The notes below the pieces were generated by a model. It was not told the origin of the DNA. It made no database searches and was given only the letters and a program-made list of their open reading frames with translations. Shown here piece by piece: positions 51,436-59,498 of a stretch of DNA of 64,000 nt. A program made the position numbers and the translations under genes. Source of the DNA: CAWGYT01 sp963826795 (lineage in GTDB: Bacteria > Planctomycetota > Planctomycetia > Pirellulales > Pirellulaceae). The DNA lies in assembly GCA_963826795.1 (NCBI GenBank), contig CAWGYT010000016.1:1-64000 (forward strand), read 5' to 3'. Within the stretch, counting starts at the first letter, position 1, and the number at the start of each line of letters is the position of its first letter.

Positions 51436-51924
51436 ATGACGCCGAATGATTATCCTCCCGAGACGTTCGAAGACCCGTTGAGCAACTACGATCCGCCTGC
51501 GTATAGCGATCCGGTTGCCGAAGCCCTCGCCGAGCGTCCCGTCACCGAGATGCGCCTGCAGCCCTTCGCCGAAATCGCCCCCGACGCCACGGTCGAGGCG
51601 GCCGTTCAGGTGCTTGCCACTCTGGGTGCGAGTTCGCTACTGGTCATTGAAGACGGCCAACTCGTGGGGATCTTCACCGAGCGGGACGTTCTTTGCCGAG
51701 CGGCCGAGCAGTTTGCCAAAGTCCGGAAGCTGCCGGTCGCGAGCATCATGACCTCCAACCCGGTGGTCATCCACGACAACGATCCCGCCGCCGCCGCCCT
51801 CGCCGCGATCGCCGCCAGCGGCTACCGCCACGTTCCCGTCCTGGATCAAGAAGAACGCGTCGTTGGCGTCGCCAGTCCCCGGCGCGTGTTCCGCTTTTTG
51901 CAGGCTCATCTCGCCCAAGCCTGA
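51436..51924 (+). CDS. CBS-pair protein 2
   Basis: A 162-residue protein with an acidic Pro/Tyr-rich N-terminus (about 1-30) then two CBS motifs: APDATVEAAVQVLATLGASSLLV with GIFTERDVLCR, and SNPVVIHDNDPAAAALAAIAASGYRHVPVLD with GVASPRRVF. The second motif is canonical for nucleotide binding. Start ATG 51436 is two bases after the preceding stop, so the two CBS genes are translationally linked. Confidence 0.88.
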   Translation: MTPNDYPPETFEDPLSNYDPPAYSDPVAEALAERPVTEMRLQPFAEIAPDATVEAAVQVLATLGASSLLVIEDGQLVGIFTERDVLCRAAEQFAKVRKLPVASIMTSNPVVIHDNDPAAAALAAIAASGYRHVPVLDQEERVVGVASPRRVFRFLQAHLAQA

Positions 51925-51979
51925 CACGCATCGCAAAGACCAAGACCAAGACCAAGACGCCGCCCGGAGCACCCCGTTG

Positions 51980-53068
51980 ATGTCCACACGAATGCCCCCG
52001 GGGACCGGCGGCCTGGGTCGGTCGGCCGCGTCCCCAGGAGCCAATTTGCATGCTTTGGCGGGCTGGCCTGCGCAAGTCGTCGTGATCGTCGTCGCGTTGC
52101 TAGGCTCGATCCTCACCCAGCCGGGGGTTTCAGCGCCCCTCGTACTCGACCTCCCGCCCGCCCCCGAAGGCTACGGATCCCGCGTGGCGGTCCTGGCGGC
52201 CATCGCAACCGGACAGCTCAAGCTGATTCAACCCGACGAGGCGTTGCCTGAAGGCGTGACCGAAGAACGCGATGTCGTCTACGGTCGCGTGGGACAACGC
52301 GAATTGAAATTGGATCTCGCCCTGCCCGCCATCAAAAGGTCTCCGACAGAAAAAATCGCAGGTCTGATTTTCGTTCACGGAGGCGACTGGTCCGGCGGCG
52401 AACGGTCGATCTACCACTACTACACGCGACGATTCGCGAAGTCCGGCTACGCGGCGGCGACGATCTCCTACCGCCTCTCGGGAGAAGCCCCGTTTCCGGC
52501 CGCCGTCCAGGACGCCAAGTGCGCCGTCCGCTGGATGCGCGCCAATGCCGATCGCTACGGCATCGACCCGGATCGAATCGCCATCCTCGGCGGGTCCGCC
52601 GGGGGCCACCTCGCTTTGATGGTGGCCTATTCGGATTCTCCCGACCTGGAGGGCGACGGCGGACATGCAGCATCCAGCAGTCGCGTCGCCGCCGTCGTCG
52701 ACTTTTACGGTCCGGTCGACCTGACGACCGAGGAAGCCCGAGCCGCCGGGGCGGTGCAGAAATTCCTGGGAGGCACCTTCGCCGACCGACAAGCGGATTA
52801 CGTCCGAGCTTCGCCGATCACGCACCTGGACGCTCACGATCCTCCCACGCTGATTATCCACGGCGCACTCGACGAAATCGTCTCGATTCGTCAGTCCGAA
52901 CAACTCGTGGAACGGCTGGAGGCACTGCAGGTCCCCTACGCCTTTCAGCGACTCGAAGGCTGGCCCCATACGCTCGACGCCGCCGAGAGAGTGAACGAGT
53001 ATTGCCAGCACGCGATGCGAAGCTTCCTCGCTCGGGAACTCCGTGCGGCGGGCGAGCGGAGCGACTGA
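51980..53068 (+). CDS. Alpha/beta hydrolase (BD-FAE/acetyl-esterase type), exported or membrane-anchored
   Basis: A 362-residue hydrolase. An N-terminal hydrophobic segment (VVVIVVALLGSILTQPGVSA) suggests export. The core has the oxyanion-hole motif FVHGGDWSGG, nucleophile ILGGSAGGHLAL, acid IIHGALDEIV and a His in EGWPHTL, typical of feruloyl/acetyl esterases that deacylate plant or algal polysaccharides. I start at MSTRMPPG (51980); a longer frame reads back into the CBS gene end and includes an AAGACC hexamer repeat. Confidence 0.85.
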   Translation: MSTRMPPGTGGLGRSAASPGANLHALAGWPAQVVVIVVALLGSILTQPGVSAPLVLDLPPAPEGYGSRVAVLAAIATGQLKLIQPDEALPEGVTEERDVVYGRVGQRELKLDLALPAIKRSPTEKIAGLIFVHGGDWSGGERSIYHYYTRRFAKSGYAAATISYRLSGEAPFPAAVQDAKCAVRWMRANADRYGIDPDRIAILGGSAGGHLALMVAYSDSPDLEGDGGHAASSSRVAAVVDFYGPVDLTTEEARAAGAVQKFLGGTFADRQADYVRASPITHLDAHDPPTLIIHGALDEIVSIRQSEQLVERLEALQVPYAFQRLEGWPHTLDAAERVNEYCQHAMRSFLARELRAAGERSD

Positions 53069-53074
53069 GCTCGC

Positions 53075-53290
53075 ACCCCCTCATCCGGCCTTCGGCCACC
53101 TTCTCCCGCGTTGGGGAGAAGGGCTCGCACCCCCTCATCCGGCCTTCGGCCACCTTCTCCCGCGTTGGGGAGAAGGGCTCGCACCCCCTCATCCGGCCTT
53201 CGGCCACCTTCTCCCGCGTTGGGGAGAAGGGCTCGCACCCCCTCATCCGGCCTTCGGCCACCTTCTCCCGCGTTGGGGAGAAGGGACGCG
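53075..53290. repeat. REP-like array 3: four exact 54-bp tandem copies of the first hairpin
   Basis: CTCATCCGGCCTTCGGCC occurs at 53080, 53134, 53188 and 53242, exactly 54 bases apart, each unit being only the CTTCTCCC/GGGGAGAAG hairpin module plus a short linker. The other modules of arrays 1 and 2 are missing here. Confidence 0.93.
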
Positions 53291-53334
53291 GCGGATTGGC
53301 ACTGCTCCCCACAAGTGGCAACTCCTTTCCACAC

Positions 53335-53400
53335 GTGTCACCTCTCCCGGGACCGGGAGAGGTCGCTTGGGACCCGCCGGCGGGTCCCAAGCGGGTGAGG
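53335..53400. repeat. REP-like second module with long hairpin
   Basis: CTCTCCCGGGACCGGGAGAG is followed by TTGGGACCCGCCGGCGGGTCCCAA-type palindrome (53368-53391) and GGGTGAGGG. It is the same second and third module as arrays 1 and 2 with a different, longer hairpin sequence. Confidence 0.85.
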
Positions 53401-53587
53401 GTCGAACGTGCGAGGACAGCAAGTCCAAGACGGTCTACAGGCTCCAGAGTCATTCGGCAGCAAAAGGTAGCCGCAGGCGTGACCGGCGGCGATGAGGGCA
53501 CGGAAGTAGACCGTCTTAGATTGGCACCTTGCACTATATCTATCACGGCGAGCCGATCGCCGGTCTGATTTGACCCGGGCGACGGTG

Positions 53588-53662
53588 CCCCCTCATCCGG
53601 CCTTCGGCCACCTTCTCCCGCGTTGGGGAGAAGGGACATCCTCGAGTCACCTCTCCCGCGTC
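53588..53662. repeat. REP-like unit interrupted by the IS1182-like element (left part)
   Basis: A complete first hairpin (CTCATCCGGCCTTCGGCC from 53592) followed by CACCTCTCCCGCGTC; the second palindrome is cut after CGTC and resumes at 57054 on the other side of the insertion. Confidence 0.85.
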
Positions 53663-53677
53663 GAGGTCGTGCAGCTT

Positions 53678-55131
53678 TTAAGTTGGTATTTTGACTGTGG
53701 TTAGGGAATTTCGTTCGAGGCGATCAAGACGCAGTGAGTTTTGGGCGACCACCATCAGGCCAGTCTCAGCGCGGACGCGGGCGAGACCGCGTCCGTGAAA
53801 GCGGTGCAGTCGACGATTACCTTTGCTGTCGGCATAGGCCAGTTCGACAGTTTGGCCGCGTATTCGGTAGCGCATCTGAACGTTTGGATCAGCCATCTTC
53901 TTTCGCTGAGCGTCTAACAAATCCTGCCCTTCCAGCCGTTTAATCGTTCGACAAGTGGAACCAGGACGAAGGCACTTGTCCGCCAGAGGACAGGCACCGC
54001 AATGAGCCGAGTCGCAACGATAGCGAGACTCCCACAGTTGTCGACCACTATGACGTTGCTTGCGAGTGCGATCGCGATAATCTAAACGATGACCTTGGGG
54101 ACACCGATAACATTGCTCGGCCTCGTCCCAGTCAAATTCGTCTCGCGGTATCTGCGGATTCGGTGTGGCCTTCTTTTTCGACTCGGTGAAGGCATTGGAT
54201 TGCACTGGAGCAAGCAACTCGATCTCGCGTTCACGGCAGTCCTGCAGGTCAACAATCGAGCAGTATGCTGCATCGGCCAGCATCGTTCTTAATTGACCAC
54301 GCACGGCCTTCTGGGTCTTGTCAATCATGGGTGCCAGGGTGCCCACATCCGTTACCTCGGGTTCACAACCATAAGACAGGATCAGCTGACTGACGGGGGC
54401 GACCACGTATTGCACCGTGTAAAGCGGACGAAAGACTTTTAGCTTGTCGCGGCCCAGGGGTGCGACCGGGTCGCTCAGACTAACTTGAAGCTTCTCCGGG
54501 TCTTTGCGTTTATCGCTTGGTTTCCGTGCGTTTTTTGCGATTCTCTCTGCCAGAACTTCGGACGCCTTGTTCATTCTTTCGGCTAAGTCCAGCCTGCCGG
54601 ATTCAGTCGGCGGAACCCATTTAGGCCACTCGTCATCGAACTTGCCTTTGAGGATTGACCCCAGTTGTTCGATTCGTTTTTCAAGTGTTGAACGGTTCAC
54701 CATACGATGCCTCGACGCACAGGCGGCTACCGCAGTTCCGTCCTGAACGCCAACCGAGGGATCCAGACCCTGGTCGAGTGCCCTGGCGATGACCTGTTCG
54801 TGAAGCTGGTCGATAAACTTGCCAACGCGGTCGCGAAAGTCATACCAAGTACGCCTTGCTGGCACATAGCCTCGCCCGAGCCACTGCATGGCTTCGTTGA
54901 ATTTGGCCTCTTCGTACCAAGTCGCTGGAGACTGGTTGCCTTTCAGATATTGGTAAAGCACCATCTTCAAGAGCACCACCGGATCGTACGGTTCTGATCC
55001 ATTCCCGCGATAGGTCAGGTCGATTGTAGCCCGGTCAAGCTTGTTGACTTGCCGCTCCACGACTTGGGCATGGTGTTCATCTCCGAGTCGCTGTCCGATC
55101 TCCTTCCAACGGGGATCTCCCTCGGCAAGAG
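53678..55131 (-). pseudogene. IS1182-family transposase, 5' end cut off by insertion
   Basis: DDE-type transposase with an N-terminal helix domain (VERQVNKLDRATIDL, YDPVVLLKMVLYQYLKG) and VQDGTAVAACA, LADAAYCS and ADSKGNRRLHRFHGRGL around the expected acidic residues; a Cys cluster (CPQGHRL, CGACPLADKC) lies near the C-terminus. Joined across the inner element, the frame continues to a GTG at 56925-56927 preceded by GGAGG; one A fewer in the A6 run at 56896-56901 gives an unbroken frame of 501 codons. In the present arrangement the N-terminal 20-odd codons are separated, so it is probably inactive. Confidence 0.85.
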
Positions 55132-56868
55132 GGGTGCATGTCAGGGTTTGTATTGCCTAGGCGGCTTGGTTTTGGTTCGCGGCTGGGCGGCGGAGGGTCG
55201 GGACGCCAGGACGGTGGGTGAGGAATCGGACGAGTCGGTCATCATCGCTGAGTGTGGCCGATCGGATTTGGAGGATGGCTTCTGCGCCCTTGGGGTTGTT
55301 CCAGAACATTTCGGTGCCCTTAATGCGGTAGTTCATTTCTTTGACGGTCGATTCCATCCAGGCGCTGGTGGTAGGAAGTCCCTGTCGACGGTATTCGTCG
55401 TACTTCATCCGTGAGCGGTTTTTTTCCAGGTAGCCGATCACACAGCGAAGCTGTTCGCGTGGATCGTCCTCGGACGCACCTTCCTCGGGTAGTCCCATGC
55501 GGACTTGATGCTCCCGCAACTCATCAATGACGTCGCCAATCTTGCCCTGCCAGGTAATGGTCATCCACCGACAGTAGGTGTCCCACGCGATTTCGTCGCG
55601 GCCGAAACAAACCGAGGCCGCGGTGAATAAGTAGGTAACGGCATGCACAAAATCAAGAATGGGAGTGTAGTTGCGGAAGTGGGCCTGGTGAATGGACCAG
55701 TTGCAGGTGAGCCCATCGGCAACATAAGCCTTTCGAGGTGCTTCGTGGAATCGTCGTCGCTTCGCCTCGCGTGACATCTGCTCGCCAAACTGTTTTGAAT
55801 TCTGCATGCTGGAAAGGACCGTTCGGAGAATTCGCTTGGGCTTGTGGGAAGCATCTCGTGGGCGATCGCGCTTCGACTCGTCGTCATCTTGTTCGTCGGG
55901 TAAAGCGTCATCCGCCCCTTGTTTTTCCTTGATTTTCGCTTTCTCGGAGAGCTTCGCGACGTGCGCTCGGTCCAAGAAACAAGCGGGTGGTTCTGGCTCC
56001 GGGTCGACATCCGAAGTGGAGCTCGACGCACTGACAAAAATCGCGTTCTTGGTTTCATTCCAGCCTTTGGCTGACAAGTGAACGCCCGGGCCGTGACCGG
56101 GTTGGCGAGTGCGAATGCGGCCACCATCGAACTCGACAATCGCCAGTTCCGGGATGGGCACTTCGCCGATCAGCACGGATTGCCACTGCGTTTGCGCCGC
56201 TGCCACCAAATCGTCGCCCACATCCTGGCAAATCCGTTCAATCGTATTGGGTGAGATCGGCAACCCATTCACTCGGCCCATGACGATCGATGCACGTTTG
56301 AACGATCGTGTCTCGCCATTGATGATGGTCACCTGCCGTTTCAACCCGGGTGTGGATTCGCGTGAATCGAACCCCAATGTCTCACGCTGAGGGAAAAAAA
56401 GACCGCCGACAAGGGCGGCAGTAAGCCACGGTCTCCGTCAGCTCAATGACCCCGTCCACCGATTGCACTTCCCGTTTCTGAGTCTCTACCAAGCAATGCT
56501 GACCACAGTCGGGACAAGCCACCGATTGCACGCCCTCAGCCGCCACTTCCCGAGCCCGTGTGGATTGAATCATCCGACTCAGCCGTTGCCCTACTTCATG
56601 AGCGGGGATCTCGATCTGATCAAAATGCGGCGTTCCTTGGCCCTGATCTAGGGCCTGCAGCTGAGCCGCTATCGCCGATGCGCGTTTCAAAGAATCTGCC
56701 AATTCGGCTTCCAATTTCGCCCGTTTCGCATCCATGCGACGGCACCCCCAAACGTCAAAAAACAATGACCACACAGCCCCAATCGCCGCAGTTTACCATG
56801 GCTTCACTCAAATCTCCTATTGACGTTTTCGCAGTCGCGGAATCCCGCGCAAACCCTGACATGCACTC
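55132..56868 (-). mobile_element. ISKra4-like insertion sequence nested in the IS1182-like element
   Basis: Inverted repeats with GTGCATGTCAGGGTTTG at 55134-55150 and its reverse complement at 56850-56866 bound a 1,737-bp element. CGGCAAGAG is duplicated outside (55123-55131 and 56869-56877), a 9-bp target duplication consistent with ISKra4. It entered codons near the 5' end of the IS1182 transposase, so it is the younger insertion. Confidence 0.9.
55157..56735 (-). CDS. ISKra4-family transposase in two frames
   Basis: The first frame (to 56382) has a coiled-coil start MDAKRAKLEAELADSLKRAS and a zinc-ribbon CPDCGQHC ... CRPCRRSFFP; the second (56377-55157) has the catalytic core, with the first Asp in AIVEFDGGR and further FLDRAHVAKLSEKA, LDFVHAVTYLFTAA and SAWMESTVKEMNYRIKGTE. 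The frames meet at a run of seven T (56394-56400 read on the minus strand); skipping one T yields a continuous protein of about 525 residues. This can be programmed slippage or a sequencing error. The second frame is annotated as part of the same gene. Confidence 0.85.
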
Positions 56869-57053
56869 CGGCAAGAGGAAAAGCTCGGAACTGGGTTTTT
56901 TGTTTGTCTCGATTGGCTTAAACTCACAACGACCTCCGTGTTGTTTGCGGTTGATATAGCAACGCACAGTTTGTGCGAAATTGCCGATAGCACGAAGGTC
57001 ATTTTTTTTTCGCAAGTCCCCCCGCTCAAACGCCTTAAAAGCTGCACGACCTC

Positions 57054-57245
57054 CGTCCGGGCGGGGTCGCTGCGGAGCAGCGGGTGAGGGCTCGTGAGGG
57101 GTGAGAGTTTGGCGGCGCTGCTCGAGCCCCCTCATCCGGCCTTCGGCCACCTTCTCCCGCGCTGGGGAGAAGGGACATGCGGTGTGTCACCTCTCCCGCG
57201 TCCGGGAGAGGTCGCTGCGGAGCAGCGGGTGAGGGTCGTCCGAGG
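57054..57245. repeat. REP-like units right of the IS insertion
   Basis: Resumes the interrupted palindrome (CGTCCGGGCGGGG), then GCTGCGGAGCAGC and GGGTGAGGG, and a full second unit with CTCATCCGGCCTTCGGCC near 57131 and CTCTCCCGCGTCCGGGAGAG near 57190. It abuts the 3' end of the cytochrome gene. Confidence 0.88.
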
Positions 57246-57277
57246 CCGGTGAGTGTGGAACGTGCGGGCGGCGAAAG

Positions 57278-59143
57278 TTAACGCCTTTGGATGGCAGACG
57301 ACCGCCCGCTTCGACCTCGTGCCAGGCGGCAGAGCGGAGCGGCAGCCATTAGCAGCCAGGGGAAGATGCTCGTGGGCTCGGGGACCCACGCGACATCGCC
57401 TGCCAAGAGGGCGGATGAACCTCGCAGCATATAGACGGCCGACAGGTAGCTCTCGATCGTGTCTTCCGATAGCCCTGGCGGAAGGAGGGCACCCAGTGAG
57501 TCGCCGCTTGCCAAGTAAAACGGCGATCCCTTGCGATAGTCGAGAAACGACTGGGCGAGGTCGTCGTCGGAAAGCACAATGTCGATTTCGTCCGACCATG
57601 CGGCCGAGCCCTTCAGAAATCGCAACTCGACCGGTAACTCTTCCGGATCACCCAGGATGCGTAGCATGATCGACGTCAATTCCGAATCGCTGGTTCCTTC
57701 CACGGTCATCTTGCCCGTGACGTCGTCGTAGACAAACGAAAACTCGCCGGGTGGCATCTCATCCACCGGCAAGCCGCTGGGGACGCGATCCGGACGGAGC
57801 GACAAGAGGCGGTCCAACGAAGGGCTGGTTGTCGCGAACAAAAAAGCAGCCAGGTCGTTCACGTCCTGGTCGGTCAGCGCAATCCCCGTGGGTAATTCCG
57901 GATCGACAGTCGCCAGCAACGCGTTAATCAGATCCGGCTCCAGTCGCACGGTCCCTTGAATCAGAGGGTCCAGCTGCGAGATGTCGTAGTTCGCCAGCGC
58001 GGTTTCCGGATCGAGGTGGTGCCGGATCATGTCCTCAAGATTGGTGTAGGCCCCGTTGTGGGACCAGGGGCCAGTGGCCGCCACGTTCCGCAGCGGGGGC
58101 GTCCGGAAGCGATATTCGTCCTCCGCGTCGCCGGTCACCAGTTCCCGACCCGGATCCAGCCCGGTTTCGGCGTCCTTTCCGGGCCCGAGTTGCGGAATGG
58201 CCAAATTGTGATGTTCCTGATCCGTCATGAGATTCCCGGAGTGGCACGCAGCGCAGTTCGCACCGCCGTAGAACAAGTGCGCCCCACGCTTCGCGGAATC
58301 CGTCAGCGCCGCGTTGTCGCCTCCCAGGTATCGATCCCAATCACTGTCCAGCGCGGAGAACGCCTCCGCTTCGAAAGCACCCATCGCGTTCGCCGCGTGC
58401 TCGAAGCCGAGCTCTTCGGGCGGCGTGTTCGGATAGGCCTCCGCGAACATCTGCTCGTATTCCGGGATCGCCATCAGTCGCACCATGAGTGCCTGCCAGA
58501 TGCCCGTGAAGTCGTCGCTGGCAAAGTTGGCCAGCTCGTTCGAATTCCCGTTGATGTCAAGATCGTCCGGCGCTCCCCGCATCTCATCCGGTGAGGTCAC
58601 CGGAAACATCGCCTGGGCTGACACGACGTTGTCAATCCCCGCGGGAAACGCGGCTCCGGCAGGTGTCGTCAGCTGGCCATTGGAGTCCTGGATCCGGCTG
58701 TCCCAGAACATCGAAAACCATTCGGGCTGGCCGCGATCAAAAACCTCCGGCGCGTTTCGAGGAATTAACCGGCGATTCTCACCCAGAGTTCGGTCCGGCC
58801 CAAGTCCGACGCCTCCCGTGCCCGTCGGGAGCGATCGGGCATCTCCACTGGCCAGCGACGAGTGGTGGCAGGAGGCACAGGACGTATCCCGATTTCCGCT
58901 CAACTCGTGATCGAAAAACAGAAGTCGACCCAACTCGACCTTCGCAGGCTCCGCCGGAGGCAGGGGCGTCAGGCCTTCGACGCCGAACTGCTGCAGTTGC
59001 GAACGAATCGTCGTGTCCAACTCGCTGGACAACGCCCGCTCCGTGAATGAGCCGAAGGTGAAGAGCACGCCGGCGAGCAGGCACCAAGCCGACAACGCCA
59101 TCACGCGCGGCTGGACGCGGAAGGACAAATGAGTGGAAAACAT
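57278..59143 (-). CDS. Di-haem cytochrome c peroxidase-like protein with PEP-CTERM anchor
   Basis: A 621-residue exported protein with signal peptide (VMALSAWCLLAGVLFTFGS). Two haem-binding CxxCH motifs are present: TSCASCHHSSLASGD and ANCAACHSGNL, plus PRNAPEVFDRG and LRNVAATGPWSHNGAY, hallmarks of the MauG/CcpA di-haem family. The C-terminal VPEPTS, a hydrophobic stretch and RLARGRSGR form a PEP-CTERM sorting signal. Activity may be peroxide reduction or oxidation of a surface substrate. Start MFSTHLSF at 59143 is chosen because it starts the signal peptide. Confidence 0.9.
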   Translation of the reverse strand: MFSTHLSFRVQPRVMALSAWCLLAGVLFTFGSFTERALSSELDTTIRSQLQQFGVEGLTPLPPAEPAKVELGRLLFFDHELSGNRDTSCASCHHSSLASGDARSLPTGTGGVGLGPDRTLGENRRLIPRNAPEVFDRGQPEWFSMFWDSRIQDSNGQLTTPAGAAFPAGIDNVVSAQAMFPVTSPDEMRGAPDDLDINGNSNELANFASDDFTGIWQALMVRLMAIPEYEQMFAEAYPNTPPEELGFEHAANAMGAFEAEAFSALDSDWDRYLGGDNAALTDSAKRGAHLFYGGANCAACHSGNLMTDQEHHNLAIPQLGPGKDAETGLDPGRELVTGDAEDEYRFRTPPLRNVAATGPWSHNGAYTNLEDMIRHHLDPETALANYDISQLDPLIQGTVRLEPDLINALLATVDPELPTGIALTDQDVNDLAAFLFATTSPSLDRLLSLRPDRVPSGLPVDEMPPGEFSFVYDDVTGKMTVEGTSDSELTSIMLRILGDPEELPVELRFLKGSAAWSDEIDIVLSDDDLAQSFLDYRKGSPFYLASGDSLGALLPPGLSEDTIESYLSAVYMLRGSSALLAGDVAWVPEPTSIFPWLLMAAAPLCRLARGRSGRSSAIQRR

Positions 59144-59498
59144 GATTGAGTCCACCTTCGAAGGGTAATTGGGCGCAACGGACCAGCGGCCCGCGACCTT
59201 CTCGTCCCCCCCGAGACTCGGCTGCCGCCGTTGGTTGTCCGGGTTGGACCGCCGCAAACGGCTCAAGACGGCGACTCGTCGACGTTGACTGCGATCGCAC
59301 ATCACTCATTCCTCATTCTAATTGACGTCGCATTTCTGTCATCGTTTTATGCCGGGCAGGTTGGACGTTCTACGATGGCAAAGAACGCGTAGCCGACGAC
59401 TCCTTGTGGGAGCGGGCGAGTCGGGCACAGAAATTGGGTACAATCCTGAATCATGGCTGGTCCGGGGTGATAACGTTTCTTGTCAACGACGGAATGAC
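59144..59498. other. Divergent promoter region
   Basis: About 350 bases between the divergent peroxidase and ligase genes, with an upstream in-frame extension of the ligase that I reject for lack of a ribosome site. No RNA gene or repeat was seen. Confidence 0.35.

Larger units (their letters stand above)
53663..57053 (-). mobile_element. IS1182-like insertion sequence, interrupted by an ISKra4-like element
   Basis: Perfect 20-bp terminal inverted repeats GAGGTCGTGCAGCTTTTAAG occupy 53663-53682 and, reversed, 57034-57053. CGTC is duplicated directly outside (53659-53662 and 57054-57057), the target duplication. Removing the inner element and its 9-bp duplication leaves about 1,645 bp, normal for IS1182. 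The transposase stop codon lies inside the left repeat, tying the ends to this transposase. The target is the CTCTCCCGCGTCCGGG palindrome of a REP-like unit. Confidence 0.9.

Noticed and set aside
53663..57053. Composite transposon with cargo between two IS copies
   Set aside because: The two transposases belong to different families and each has its own TIRs and target duplication; one element is nested in the other and there is no cargo gene.
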